Shown: positions 1 through 8,427 of the stretch, one piece after another | Position numbering within the stretch: the first letter of the stretch is position 1 | How the letters are laid out: the number at the start of each line of letters is the position of its first letter | NCBI RefSeq assembly: GCF_009857605.1 | Contig: NZ_WWCT01000003.1 | Location: forward strand, 186,001 to 250,000 | Reading direction: 5' to 3' | Source: Duganella levis | Lineage (GTDB): Bacteria > Pseudomonadota > Gammaproteobacteria > Burkholderiales > Burkholderiaceae_D | DNA length: 64,000 nt | Translations under genes and position numbers: made by a program | Notes under the pieces: model-generated | The model's database searches: none | Told to the model about the DNA's origin: nothing | What the model saw: the letters and a program-made list of their open reading frames with translations, nothing else

Positions 1-185
1 AGCACGTGCGACAACTGATGGCTGACCGTGGCACAATCTTCCACGGTGATCATGCCTTTTTCTTCGGCATCTTCGGCGCTGAAATCGATAAACACGCGCA
101 GCAGTCCGCGCTCGGCCCGTTCGACATCAACCAGCTCATAGCCCAGACCAATGACGGTCTTTTCAATTAAATCCAGAAGCTGCAA
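1..185 (-). CDS. rimP: Ribosome maturation factor RimP (N-terminal part, cut by window edge)
   Basis: RimP binds the 30S subunit and helps it mature; the gene normally heads the rimP-nusA-infB operon. The visible 61 codons read [20 protein letters not shown] and continue with [11 protein letters not shown] and [15 protein letters not shown], which is the conserved N-terminal alpha/beta domain of the family. The start is taken as the TTG at 185-183, because it gives the usual MQLxxLIEKTV N-terminus and has a GGAGAA ribosome binding site at 190-195, five bases upstream. No in-frame ATG gives this N-terminus. The gene runs off the left edge, so its C-terminal SH3-like domain is not visible. It lies downstream of rluB on the same strand but behind a terminator-like hairpin, so it probably has its own promoter and leader. 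Confidence 0.9.
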   Translation of the reverse strand, partial: MQLLDLIEKTVIGLGYELVDVERAERGLLRVFIDFSAEDAEEKGMITVEDCATVSHQLSHV

Positions 186-208
186 GAAATTCTCCAGTCC
201 AAGGCTTG

Positions 209-236
209 TTAATATGGTGCAAAACAAGCCGTTCAA
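209..236 (-). promoter_or_regulatory. Possible proximal promoter of rimP
   Basis: On the minus strand TTGAAC (236-231) is followed after 16 bases by TATTAA (214-209), about 25 bases before the rimP start. The hexamers are reasonable sigma-70 matches, but this is a pattern call only. It would let rimP be transcribed independently of the leader upstream. Confidence 0.35.
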
Positions 237-247
237 AACGGTTCAAC

Positions 248-272
248 AAAAAAAAAATGGGCATCTGCCCAT
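248..272 (-). terminator. Rho-independent terminator or attenuator between rluB and rimP
   Basis: The minus strand reads ATGGGC-AGAT-GCCCAT followed by about ten T residues. The six-base stem can be extended by A-T pairs. It ends either the rluB transcript or the short leader RNA that starts near 335. Because it stands directly before rimP, it could act as an attenuator. Confidence 0.75.
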
Positions 273-336
273 CTTTCTAAAACACCCAGCCAGATGAAGA
301 GTTCCGCTGCGAGTCGCAATTGGAACTTCTACTAGG
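248..336 (-). ncRNA. Candidate rimP leader RNA or small RNA
   Basis: A transcript starting just after the promoter at 343-371 would run about 88 bases into the terminator at 248-272. It contains a nested hairpin: outer arms AGTTCC and GGAACT around inner arms TGCGA and TCGCA (about 301-336). No open reading frame is evident in it. Leader attenuators upstream of rimP-nusA-infB are known in other proteobacteria, but I cannot confirm homology here. It could equally be an independent small RNA. Confidence 0.45.
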
Positions 337-342
337 CTGCAT

Positions 343-371
343 ATTATAACCTTATATGAAGTTCGCTGCAA
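343..371 (-). promoter_or_regulatory. Promoter with perfect -10 box upstream of rimP leader
   Basis: On the minus strand TTGCAG (371-366), a 17-base spacer and a perfect TATAAT (348-343) form a good sigma-70 arrangement, though the -35 box is poor. The start point would be near 336. It lies in the 3-prime flank of rluB and points towards rimP. Confidence 0.55.
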
Positions 372-388
372 TGCCGCACAGGCGGCAT
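371..388. other. Hairpin downstream of rluB
   Basis: ATGCCGC and GCGGCAT form a seven-base stem around ACAG, 33 bases after the rluB stop on the minus strand. No T tract follows, so it is not a classical terminator. It overlaps the -35 region of the leader promoter and may protect the rluB messenger end. Confidence 0.4.
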
Positions 389-420
389 GGCAGACTTACA
401 ACAAGGCGAAAGCTGCTAAA

Positions 421-2619
421 TCAACCCTTGCGGCGACGCGGCATACCGTGGTCGGCAGCGCCGCCACGAGGTGGCTGACCACGGCGTGGCGCACCACTGG
501 ATGCACCGAAGCCGAAGGTGGTTTGCAGCGGATCCGGCTGACGCGGGCCACGGCTCGGACCCTTGGCTTGCTGACCACGTGGCTGACCTTGGCCGCCCTG
601 ACCCTGACCGCCCTGGCCTTGCGGACGACCGCCCTGACCTTGCGCGCGCGGCGCCGGGCCTTCGCCCAGCGGACGGCCACCGGCGTAACCGCCGATACCC
701 TGCGGACGACCGCCTGGACGGCTCGAAGTCTGCCCCTGGCCGCCTTGGCCAGCTGGACGCCCCTTGCCGCCGCGACCGGCATTGCCGCCGCCAGCGCCAC
801 CGCCGAAACCGCCACCCTGGCCACGACCGCCATTGCGGGCTGGCTTGCCGAATGGCAACGCATTGGCGTTGCTCGTATCGGCGCGGTTGAAGTTCGGCTC
901 GTTGTCGTCATCTTCGTCGTCATCGTCGAAGTCACGCTCGTCGCGACGGTTGCCGCGCTCAATATGCTGATCGCCCTGACCGTTGCGGCCGCGTTTTTCC
1001 GGACCTTTGTTCTGGGCCGGCTTGGCTTGCTGCTGCCCCTTGCCGCGCGGCGCGGCGGCTGCCGCTGCTGGCGCAGGCGCATCGCCACCACCTTTTTTCT
1101 CGATGCTGTAGGCAGCCATCAGGCCGCGCACTGCATTCTCTTCCATCTCTTCCCAACGGCCGCGTTTCAGGCTGCTTGGCAGCGTCATGGCGCCGTAACG
1201 GGTACGGATCAGGCGCGACACGGTCAGGCCGATGGCTTCAAACATGCGGCGCACTTCGCGGTTACGGCCTTCGCCGATGATCACTCGATACCACTTGTTG
1301 ATGCCCTCGCCGCCGCCGTCGGCGATTTTCGAGAACTGCGCCACGCCGTCTTCCAGCTCAACGCCGCCCAGCAGTTTCTGGCGCATGCCTTCTTCCAGCG
1401 GGCCCAGGGTACGCACCGCGTATTCGCGGTCGATGCCGTAGCGTGGGTGCATCAGGCGGTTCGCCAGGTCACCGGAAGTGGTGAACAGCAGCAGGCCTTC
1501 GGTGTTGAAGTCGAGACGGCCAACGGCCAGCCATTTGCCGGCCTTCATGGTCGGCAGACGATCGAACACCGATGGACGGCCATCCGGATCATCCATCGAG
1601 ACGATCTCGCCGGCTGGCTTGTGATACACCAGCACGCGCGGCGGCTTTTTGCTGACGCGGCGCTGAATCAGTTTACCGTTGATGCGCACGGCATCGGTCG
1701 GCAGGATGCGCTGGCCGATGTGGGCCGGCTCACCGTTGACCGACACGCGGCCGGAAACGATCAGCTCTTCCATGTCGCGGCGCGAACCCAGGCCGGCTTC
1801 AGCCAGTACCTTGTGCAGTTTTGGCGCATCGTCGTCCGCCGTCAGGTCGCGGCGGGCCGCTTTCTGTGGCTGGCGACCCTTGCTGTCGTCGCTGTCGAAC
1901 GCATCCGACGTCACGTAGGAGAACGCGGCATCCGCGTCGTTTGGCTTGCCGCCGGCGTTCTGACCGCCACGCTGCTTGCCGTTCTTGCCGCCATTGCGTG
2001 GTGGCTTGCCGTTGCGCGCATTGTTGCGATCGCCGCGCTCGTGGCGTGGCTTGCCGTCGGTAGCGACTGGTGCTGCGCCTTCCGCACCCTCAACGACCGG
2101 AGCAGCCTCGACTGCGACTGGCTCCGGACGCGGGTTCAGCGCTTCACGGACAGCGCGCTGTTCGCGCATCTGGCGCGGACCGCGTGGACGCTGCTGGCGC
2201 TCAACGCGCTCACCGGCTTCGGCCGGCGCTGCATCAGCGGCAGGCGCCGATGCCGGCGCGGCGGAAGCCTCGGCGACAACCGCATCAGCGGCCGGTGCGG
2301 CTTTCTTGGCGCGCGGCTTGGCGGGTGGCTTGGAAGCCGGCTCGGCAGCAGTAGCTTCAGCTGCCGGTGCGGCGGCTTCCACGGCGACGTCGGCTTTCTT
2401 GGCGCGCGCTTTTTTCACTGGCGCCAGCGTGTTGGAAGCGACTGCTTCAGCAGCTTCCGCTTTTGGCTTGGCCTTGGCTTTCGGCTTGGCGGCTGGCGCG
2501 TCACCGGAAGTGGCGGCGGCAGCATCGGCCTCGATTTGGGCTTTGGTACGGCGCTTAGGCTTGGCGACTACGTCCGCCGCAGGTGCGTCGATGATCTCTG
2601 GGGTATCAGGTTTGTTCAT
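421..2619 (-). CDS. rluB: 23S rRNA pseudouridine synthase RluB with long disordered tails
   Basis: RluB converts a uridine of the 23S rRNA peptidyl-transferase region (U2605 in E. coli) to pseudouridine. The protein has 732 residues. Residues 1-265 are Ala/Lys/Pro-rich low complexity. An S4 RNA-binding domain ([16 protein letters not shown]) lies at about 267-318, and the RsuA/RluB catalytic domain follows, with [12 protein letters not shown] carrying the catalytic Asp at about 370. From about residue 515 to the end comes a Gly/Arg/Gln-rich tail with GQGGQGQ repeats. The E. coli enzyme is below 300 residues, so more than half of this protein is disordered extension. The ATG at 2619 (MNKPDTPEI) is preferred over 2649, which would overlap scpB further. 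The gene overlaps the scpB end by 14 bases and is probably co-transcribed with it. Confidence 0.92.
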   Translation of the reverse strand: MNKPDTPEIIDAPAADVVAKPKRRTKAQIEADAAAATSGDAPAAKPKAKAKPKAEAAEAVASNTLAPVKKARAKKADVAVEAAAPAAEATAAEPASKPPAKPRAKKAAPAADAVVAEASAAPASAPAADAAPAEAGERVERQQRPRGPRQMREQRAVREALNPRPEPVAVEAAPVVEGAEGAAPVATDGKPRHERGDRNNARNGKPPRNGGKNGKQRGGQNAGGKPNDADAAFSYVTSDAFDSDDSKGRQPQKAARRDLTADDDAPKLHKVLAEAGLGSRRDMEELIVSGRVSVNGEPAHIGQRILPTDAVRINGKLIQRRVSKKPPRVLVYHKPAGEIVSMDDPDGRPSVFDRLPTMKAGKWLAVGRLDFNTEGLLLFTTSGDLANRLMHPRYGIDREYAVRTLGPLEEGMRQKLLGGVELEDGVAQFSKIADGGGEGINKWYRVIIGEGRNREVRRMFEAIGLTVSRLIRTRYGAMTLPSSLKRGRWEEMEENAVRGLMAAYSIEKKGGGDAPAPAAAAAAPRGKGQQQAKPAQNKGPEKRGRNGQGDQHIERGNRRDERDFDDDDEDDDNEPNFNRADTSNANALPFGKPARNGGRGQGGGFGGGAGGGNAGRGGKGRPAGQGGQGQTSSRPGGRPQGIGGYAGGRPLGEGPAPRAQGQGGRPQGQGGQGQGGQGQPRGQQAKGPSRGPRQPDPLQTTFGFGASSGAPRRGQPPRGGAADHGMPRRRKG

Positions 2620-3319
2620 TATTCGTTTCTTGGTTGTGCTCAGCGTCAACCGTTAAATCTGGCGCAGGGCCGGGTTCTTGCTCAATGTCCGCATGGTCGG
2701 CACCGTCCTGCTGCGCCGCTTTCTCAAAGTTCTCTTGCAGAGCCGCTTCCAGGGTTTCCATCGCGTTCTGACCATCACTGATTTGCTGCAACGGCGGCAG
2801 CTGGGACAGCGAATTCAAGCCCAAATCATCTAAAAACTGTTTGGTGGTGCCCAGCAAGGCTGGACGGCCGACCACATCGCGATAACCGATGGCGTCGACC
2901 CAACCACGGTCTTCCAGCATCTTGATCGTCTGCGAATTGACGGCCACGCCACGGATTTCCTCGATATCGCCGCGCGTCACCGGCTGGCGATAGGCGATGA
3001 TGGCCAGGGTTTCCAGCGTGGCCCGCGAATACTTCGGCGGCTTTTCCGGATTCAGCCGTTCAAGATACAGCTTCATCTCCGGACGGCTCTGGAAGCGCCA
3101 GCCGGTCGACAGGCTGATCACCTCGACGCCCTTGCCGGCCCAGTCCAGCCGCAACTCTTCCAACAATTCCTTGATCGTATCGGCGCCTACACCGGGGCCG
3201 CGCGGCCGGTCCTGATCGTCCAGCTCGACAAACAGTTTTTTCAGACTGTGGATCGACAACGGCTCACGAGCGCATAGCAAGGCGGTTTCGAGGACTTTTT
3301 TAGCCTCAACTGTATCCAT
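2606..3319 (-). CDS. scpB: Segregation and condensation protein ScpB
   Basis: ScpB is the winged-helix kite subunit of the SMC-ScpA-ScpB condensin that compacts and segregates chromosomes. The 237-residue product starts [19 protein letters not shown] and contains the family stretches [21 protein letters not shown] and [14 protein letters not shown]. It ends in an acidic low-complexity tail (from about residue 190) that is longer than in the Bacillus protein. The ATG at 3319 was chosen; a TTG at 3325 is possible but neither has a clear ribosome binding site. scpA is not next to it. It precedes and overlaps rluB, a common pair in Burkholderiales. Confidence 0.93.
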   Translation of the reverse strand: MDTVEAKKVLETALLCAREPLSIHSLKKLFVELDDQDRPRGPGVGADTIKELLEELRLDWAGKGVEVISLSTGWRFQSRPEMKLYLERLNPEKPPKYSRATLETLAIIAYRQPVTRGDIEEIRGVAVNSQTIKMLEDRGWVDAIGYRDVVGRPALLGTTKQFLDDLGLNSLSQLPPLQQISDGQNAMETLEAALQENFEKAAQQDGADHADIEQEPGPAPDLTVDAEHNQETNNEQT

Positions 3320-3575
3320 AAGCAAAATCGAAAGAAATCAATCACATTCAGTGAGGCTGGCGGGAGGACTCGCTGAAGCTGCTTTTCCGACACCAAGGCC
3401 TATGCGCACCCGGCGGGAAGGAGGGACTTGCCGGCAACAGCCGAAGCCGTTGCTTTCTACGTAAAACGTGGGCAGGAAGCCAGACGTTTCATCCAACAAC
3501 GCGAATTGTACCTGATAAAACTACAAAAAGCGCATTTCGCCGTCATCGAAATGTAACGGAAGCCGGCAATCTAAC

Positions 3576-4601
3576 TTACACGGCGGCAAGTCGATCCGAA
3601 AGAATGGCAGAAACACCAACAAATGCCGGGTATTCCGCGGTAATCACCCAGGTCGGCACTGCCGCCAGGTATTTGTCGAAACGGCCCTTGGCTTCAAACC
3701 GGGCGCGGAAACCGGAGCGGTCGAAACGCTCGCCCAGCTTCGGCACGATGCCGCCACCAATATAGATACCGCCCTGCGCACCCAGCGTGACGGCGATATT
3801 GCCGGCAATCGTGCCCAGCATGCAGCAGAACACTTCGATTACTTCATCGCACAGCGAGCATTCGCCGGACAGCGCGCGGCGCGAGATCTCGGCGGCGCTC
3901 AGCTTTTCCGCCGGCAGGTCGCCGATATCGGCCAGCGCGCGGTAGATCAGTTCGATACCGGCGCCGGACATCAGGCGCTCGGCCGACACGTGTTCAAATT
4001 CTTTCCATGCAAATTGCAGGATCGCCAGTTCGGTTGGATTGGCTGGCGAGAAGGTGACGTGGCCGCCTTCGCTCAGCAGCGCGGTCCAGCCGTCCTTGCC
4101 TGGAATCAGGCCGGAAACACCGAGACCGGTGCCGGCGCCGATCAGACCCAGCGGGGTGCCCGGCACGCCGACGCCACCACCCACCTGATGCTTCTGGGTG
4201 GCCGACAGCTGCGGCAGCGAGCTGGCCAGCGCGGTGAAATCGTTGACCACCACCAGCGTGTCGAAGTTGACTTCGCGGCGCAGCGCCTCGATGGAGAACG
4301 CCCAGTGGTGATTGGTCATGCGCACCATGTCGCCGGTGACCGGGTTGGCAATGGCGATGGCGCCGTTGCGGATGCCGGTCACGCCAGCCTCGGCGACAAC
4401 AGGCGAGGCCAGATACGCAACCAGGGCGGCGGCCAGGGTTGGGTAGGCGGCGCACGCCAGCACTTCGATCGCTTCAATCCGGCCAGGAGCGGTTTCCAGC
4501 GCAAAGCGCGCATTGGTGCCGCCGATGTCCGCCAGCAGACGCGGGCCACCAGGGAATACAGTGGTCAGGGAGGGAGGCGTTTGTACGGACTGAGCTGTCA
4601 T
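3576..4601 (-). CDS. glk: Glucokinase
   Basis: Glk phosphorylates glucose with ATP to glucose 6-phosphate in the cytoplasm, feeding the Entner-Doudoroff, pentose phosphate and glycolytic routes. The 341-residue product shows the ROK/hexokinase fold signatures: LLADIGGTNARFAL (residues 22-35), VVNDFTALA with the catalytic Asp, IGAGTGLGVSGL and SEGGHVTFSP. It is about 20 residues longer than E. coli Glk because of an N-terminal extension (MTAQSVQTPPSLT). No Shine-Dalgarno is obvious. Two palindromic operators lie upstream (see 4666 and 4719). It stands alone between scpB and a DedA-rhodanese gene. Confidence 0.93.
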   Translation of the reverse strand: MTAQSVQTPPSLTTVFPGGPRLLADIGGTNARFALETAPGRIEAIEVLACAAYPTLAAALVAYLASPVVAEAGVTGIRNGAIAIANPVTGDMVRMTNHHWAFSIEALRREVNFDTLVVVNDFTALASSLPQLSATQKHQVGGGVGVPGTPLGLIGAGTGLGVSGLIPGKDGWTALLSEGGHVTFSPANPTELAILQFAWKEFEHVSAERLMSGAGIELIYRALADIGDLPAEKLSAAEISRRALSGECSLCDEVIEVFCCMLGTIAGNIAVTLGAQGGIYIGGGIVPKLGERFDRSGFRARFEAKGRFDKYLAAVPTWVITAEYPAFVGVSAILSDRLAAV

Positions 4602-4665
4602 GATTGAGCGAAAATAGTTGAGGCTTAAGCTTAAGGTATTTTCGCCACCCCAGGCAAGCGAAGTT

Positions 4666-4680
4666 TGTAGTTTTAGTACA
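4666..4680. promoter_or_regulatory. HexR-like operator upstream of glk
   Basis: TGTAGTTTTAGTACA is a near palindrome with TGTA/TACA ends, 65 bases before the glk start. It resembles the published HexR consensus TGTAATWAAATTACA (a repressor of central carbohydrate genes that senses an Entner-Doudoroff intermediate). It overlaps a possible -10 element (TACTAA on the minus strand), a sensible place for a repressor. The regulator gene is not in the window. Confidence 0.5.
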
Positions 4681-4718
4681 GTTTGCTACAGAAGTTTGAA
4701 ATGAGGAATATTTGCGCC

Positions 4719-4731
4719 GTAGTATGACTAC
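4719..4731. promoter_or_regulatory. Second dyad upstream of glk (GTAG-N5-CTAC)
   Basis: GTAGTATGACTAC has perfect arms GTAGT and ACTAC around ATG. It lies 39 bases upstream of the first dyad and shares its GTAG core. A similar GTAG-N5-CTAC dyad is found before tkt at 35915. A common regulator is inferred, not shown. Confidence 0.45.
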
Positions 4732-4767
4732 CAGCCCACCAAGTGGAAGCGGTTCCATTTTGCACAT

Positions 4768-4793
4768 AAAAAAGCGCCGCAGGAAGGCGGCGC
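4768..4793 (-). terminator. Terminator of the DedA-rhodanese gene
   Basis: The minus strand reads GCGCCGC-CTTCCT-GCGGCGC followed by TTTTTT, starting 8 bases after the stop of the gene at 4801. It is a strong intrinsic terminator. Confidence 0.9.
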
Positions 4794-4800
4794 AATCTTG

Positions 4801-5751
4801 TCAAACCGAGGCAGGCGTGTCTTGCGGCAGCGACTCGCTGCGGAAGGCGGCATTCCACGCCTCCAGCCCGCCATGCAGCGGACGGGCGCGGTGGAAGCCC
4901 TGCCCGATCAGGCTCTTGGCCACATGCGCGGCGGTCACGTCGTTGGGGCAGCTGCAATACACAATGATCGGCCGGCTCTTATCCAGGCCAACAATCTCCG
5001 CACTCAGCTCGCCACCATTAAACAGCAGCGCGCCGGGCACGGCCGGGTCCAGCATTTGTGCGGTAGCGCTGCGGGCATCGATCAGGATCGGCTCATGCCC
5101 CTGGTCCATCAGCTGCTTGAAATCCTCGACGGTAATCCGGTCGATCTCCACCGACTGGCGAAAACGCTTGCGCTCCACATATTTAAACGCCACGAACAAG
5201 GCCAGCAGCACCAGCAGCACGATCAGCGCGGTCGAGCCCATGGTACTGAGAATATCCAGCAACTGGTCGACACTGGTGTGGAAGAACGCGCCGATGCCGA
5301 TGCCGGTGCCGGCCCACAGCAAACTGCCCATGACGCTGAAGCACAGGAAGGTGCCACGGCTGGTACCCAGCGCGCCAGCCAGCGGCGGCGCAATCACGTT
5401 AAAACCGGGAATGAACTTGGCGACGATCAGCGCCTTCGGGCCCCAGCGCTTGAAGTTGTCTTCAGTCTGGCTGACGCAGTAATCCGGCGACAGCGAAATC
5501 TTGCACAGCAGCTTGAGGATGCGCTTGCCGTAGAAACGGCCGGCGCGGAACCAGAAGCTGTCACTGATCAGACAGGCGAGCATGGCCACCGCCAGCACCG
5601 AGATCCACGGCGTGTCGCCATCGACCGACATGGCGCCGGCCACGATCAGAATCGGGAACGCAGGAATCGGCATGCCGATCTGTTCGACCAGCACAATCCC
5701 GAACACAATCAGGACGCCATATTCTTGGAGCAGGAGGATTAAATTCGCCAT
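4801..5751 (-). CDS. DedA-family membrane protein fused to a rhodanese domain
   Basis: The N-terminal 200 residues are a DedA/VTT-type membrane domain: hydrophobic N-terminus, the signature FIPGFNVIAPPLAGALGTSR near residue 113, and several membrane spans up to the segment TALIVLLVLLALFVAFKYVE. DedA proteins are membrane transporters or lipid scramblases needed for envelope homeostasis. The last 115 residues form a cytoplasmic rhodanese (sulfurtransferase) domain, with ILIDARS and the loop VYCSCPNDVTAAHVA; Cys266 is in the catalytic position. The role of the fusion is unknown. The start has no strong ribosome binding site. It lies 25 bases after the ABC transporter operon on the same strand and may be co-transcribed with it; a terminator follows. 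Confidence 0.85.
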   Translation of the reverse strand: MANLILLLQEYGVLIVFGIVLVEQIGMPIPAFPILIVAGAMSVDGDTPWISVLAVAMLACLISDSFWFRAGRFYGKRILKLLCKISLSPDYCVSQTEDNFKRWGPKALIVAKFIPGFNVIAPPLAGALGTSRGTFLCFSVMGSLLWAGTGIGIGAFFHTSVDQLLDILSTMGSTALIVLLVLLALFVAFKYVERKRFRQSVEIDRITVEDFKQLMDQGHEPILIDARSATAQMLDPAVPGALLFNGGELSAEIVGLDKSRPIIVYCSCPNDVTAAHVAKSLIGQGFHRARPLHGGLEAWNAAFRSESLPQDTPASV

Positions 5752-5776
5752 ACAGATATCTTAACTTAAAAAACGC

Positions 5777-7447
5777 TTAACCGCTGCCGGGGATCGCCGC
5801 CAGCAAGGCCCGCGTGTAAGGATGTTGCGGGTTGCGATACAACGTATCCGCATCGGCCAATTCCACTACTTGTCCTTGTTTCATAACCATCACCTGATCG
5901 GCCATGTACTTCACCACCGACAGGTCATGCGAGATGAAGATGTATGACAGACCCAGCTCATCCTGCAAATCCTGCAAAAGGTTGAGCACCTGCGCCTGTA
6001 CCGACACATCCAGCGCCGACACCGACTCGTCGCACACCAGGATTTCCGGCTGCAAGGTCAAACAGCGGGCAATGGCGATGCGCTGCCGCTGGCCGCCGGA
6101 GAACGCGTGCGGATAGCGGGACATGGCAGATGCGGGCAATCCGACTTTTTCCAAGAGCGCTTGCGCCATCGCCCGGCGCGCTTGCTCATCGGCGCCGATG
6201 CGGTGGATGCGCATCGGCTCCAGCAAAATGTCGCCGACGGTAAAGCGCGGGTTCAGCGACGCATACGGATTCTGGAACACGATCTGGACGCGCCGTTTGT
6301 ACGCCTGGAACTCGCGTGCGGACAGGCTGAGCAAATCGCGGCCGTCAAACAGCACGCTGCCGCCGCTGGCCTGATGCAGCCGCAGCAAGGTCAACCCGAC
6401 GGTGGTCTTGCCTGAGCCGGACTCCCCGACTACGCCCAGCGTCTTGCCGCGCGCCAGCGTGAACGACACGTCCTTCACCGCGTGGAATTCGCGCTGGCGC
6501 CACCAGCCGTCGCGCAGCGTAAAGTGCTTGCTGAGGTTGCGCACTTCCAGCAGCGGCTGATCGTCCGGCGAAGCGCCGCGCCGGCGTTCGGGCTGGGGTG
6601 GCGGCGTCGCGCCATCCAGATAATCGGCGATGACCGGCAGCCGCCACGGCCGCGCATCCAGCGTCGGGCGGCAGTGCAGCAGCGCCCGCGTGTAGGCGTC
6701 GGCCGGCTGTTGCAGCACTTGCTGCGCCGCCCCCGCCTCGCGCACCTCGCCGTGGCGCATGACGATGACGTGGTCGGCAATCTGCGCCACCAGCCCGAGA
6801 TCGTGCGTAATAAACAGTACCGACATCGCGCGCCGCTGTTGCAGGCGCGCGAGCAGTTCCATGATCTGCTGCTGGATAGTGACGTCGAGCGCGGTGGTCG
6901 GCTCGTCAGCGATCAGCAGCTGCGGTTCGCAAGCGATGGCCATGGCGATCATCACGCGCTGCTGCTGGCCGCCGGACAGTTCGTTCGGATACGCATCGAT
7001 GCGGGCGGCGGGGTCGGGAATGCCAACCTCCTCCAGCAACTCCAGCGTACGGCGGCGCGCGTGAGCACGGCTCATGCCCATGTGCAGCTTGAGCACCTCG
7101 GCGATCTGCGCGCCGACCGTGAAGACCGGATTGAGCGACGACATCGGCTCCTGGAAAATCATGGCGATGTCCTTGCCGCACAGCGCGCGGCGCTGCTTGC
7201 CGTCCAGCGCCAGCAGCTCCCGGCCGTCAAAGCGGATGCTGCTGGCCGGATCGACCATCGCCGCCGCCGGATCGAGCAAGCCCATCACCGCTAGCGACGC
7301 CACCGACTTGCCGCTGCCCGACTCGCCCACCAGCGCCACGGTGGCGTTGTGCGGCACGCTGAAGCTGATGCCCTTGAGCGCCTCGGTAGTGCTGTGGCGG
7401 TCGAGGCGGAAGGCGACGCGCAGGTTGCGCACATCAAGCAAGCTCAT
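5777..7447 (-). CDS. Peptide-type ABC transporter, double ATP-binding protein (YejF-like)
   Basis: The 556-residue protein carries two complete ABC ATPase domains, like YejF and GsiA, and energises the two permeases encoded upstream. Domain 1 has Walker A GESGSGKSV, signature LSGGQQQR and Walker B LLIADEPTTALD. Domain 2 has GESGSGKTT, FSGGQRQR and ILVCDESVSALD. Each domain ends with the oligopeptide-family C-terminal region (HPYTRALL in the second). The true start is the ATG at 7447 (MSLLDVRNL), which overlaps the stop of the preceding permease gene as ATGA; the longer frame upstream is out-of-frame permease sequence. The substrate is most likely di- or oligopeptides, but nickel or glutathione cannot be excluded. 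Confidence 0.9.
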   Translation of the reverse strand: MSLLDVRNLRVAFRLDRHSTTEALKGISFSVPHNATVALVGESGSGKSVASLAVMGLLDPAAAMVDPASSIRFDGRELLALDGKQRRALCGKDIAMIFQEPMSSLNPVFTVGAQIAEVLKLHMGMSRAHARRRTLELLEEVGIPDPAARIDAYPNELSGGQQQRVMIAMAIACEPQLLIADEPTTALDVTIQQQIMELLARLQQRRAMSVLFITHDLGLVAQIADHVIVMRHGEVREAGAAQQVLQQPADAYTRALLHCRPTLDARPWRLPVIADYLDGATPPPQPERRRGASPDDQPLLEVRNLSKHFTLRDGWWRQREFHAVKDVSFTLARGKTLGVVGESGSGKTTVGLTLLRLHQASGGSVLFDGRDLLSLSAREFQAYKRRVQIVFQNPYASLNPRFTVGDILLEPMRIHRIGADEQARRAMAQALLEKVGLPASAMSRYPHAFSGGQRQRIAIARCLTLQPEILVCDESVSALDVSVQAQVLNLLQDLQDELGLSYIFISHDLSVVKYMADQVMVMKQGQVVELADADTLYRNPQHPYTRALLAAIPGSG

Positions 7448-8427
7448 GATTTCACCTTGGGGTCGAGGGCGTCGCGCAGCGCGTCGGTGAACAGCGAGAA
7501 CGCCGTCACCAGCACGGCCATGGCGCTGGCCGCCGCTGCCAGTTGCCACCAGCGTCCCAGCAGCAACTCGTTCTGCGCCTCGTTCAGCATGCTGCCCCAC
7601 GAGACGGTGCCGACCGGCACGCCAAAACCGAGGAAGCTGAGGATCACTTCCGCCTTGATGAAGCCGACCACCAGGATCGACAGCTGCACCAGCACCACAT
7701 GGCTGACGTTGGGGAAGATATGTCGGAACATGCGGCGCCAGTGCGAGGCGCCGATGGCGTCGGCGGCCAGCACGTATTCGCGCGTCTTGTGCTTCAGGTA
7801 TTCGGCGCGGATCAGGCGGTACGGGCCGGTCCAGCCGGTCAGGCCAAGAATCAGCACGATGGTCAGCACGCCCTTCTGTTGCAGCACCGCCGCCACGGCC
7901 AGGATCATCAGCACCGAGGGGATCGCCGTGAACACGCTATAGAACCAGTTGAATACATCGTCCACCACGCCACCACAGTAGCCGGACAGCGCGCCGAACA
8001 GCGATCCCAGCCCCACCGCCAGCGCGGCCGCCACCAGCCCGACCACAATCGAGGTCTCGCCGCCCTTGATGGTTTTCTTGATGACGTCATGCCCCCACTT
8101 GTCGGCGCCGAACGGCAAGGTGGCGCGCCGCGCACTGTCGGCCGCGGGCCCACGCGCCGCCAGTTGCGCGCGCAGTTCACGGATATCCGCCGCCAGCGGA
8201 TCGAAGGGATTATCGGGCAAGGCTTGCTGCTGCGCGGCCGCTGCCGGCGCGGTGGCGGTGTCCGCGCCGAGGAAAGTTGGCGGACCGTAGCTGACGCCCG
8301 CCTCATGCTCCCAGTCTGCCGCGACCAGGCCGGTGGCCGACAAGACCACCATCAGCAGGAACGCCACCACCACCGCCAGCGACGCCATCGCCACCCGGTC
8401 CGCGCGCAAACGCTGCCAGGCCGTCAT
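7444..8427 (-). CDS. Peptide-type ABC transporter permease (DppC/YejE-like)
   Basis: This is the second inner-membrane permease of the transporter, 327 residues. It begins with a cytoplasmic stretch and a first membrane span (VVVAFLLMVVLSATGLV) followed by a large periplasmic loop rich in Ala (about residues 40-110). The binding-protein-dependent transport domain with five more spans follows, including the EAA-like loop AADAIGASHWRRMFRHIFPN, which contacts the ATPase. It overlaps both neighbours by four bases (ATGA), so the three genes form one operon. The periplasmic insert resembles YejE more than DppC. Confidence 0.88.
   Translation of the reverse strand: MTAWQRLRADRVAMASLAVVVAFLLMVVLSATGLVAADWEHEAGVSYGPPTFLGADTATAPAAAAQQQALPDNPFDPLAADIRELRAQLAARGPAADSARRATLPFGADKWGHDVIKKTIKGGETSIVVGLVAAALAVGLGSLFGALSGYCGGVVDDVFNWFYSVFTAIPSVLMILAVAAVLQQKGVLTIVLILGLTGWTGPYRLIRAEYLKHKTREYVLAADAIGASHWRRMFRHIFPNVSHVVLVQLSILVVGFIKAEVILSFLGFGVPVGTVSWGSMLNEAQNELLLGRWWQLAAAASAMAVLVTAFSLFTDALRDALDPKVKS

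Noticed and set aside
448..2781. A 777-codon open frame antisense to rluB
   Set aside because: It mirrors the low-complexity GC-rich codons of rluB, has no ribosome binding site or family motif, and runs past the ends of the real gene. The same holds for the long antisense frames over the TBDRs, tkt, yhdP and glnA.
3326..3575. The gap between scpB and glk as a riboswitch or small RNA
   Set aside because: I looked for known riboswitch cores, a terminator and a leader peptide on both strands and saw none with support.
4624..4635. Perfect palindrome CTTAAGCTTAAG close to the glk start
   Set aside because: It could be an operator but is short and AT-simple, and I know no regulator with this site. 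It is kept only as a note.
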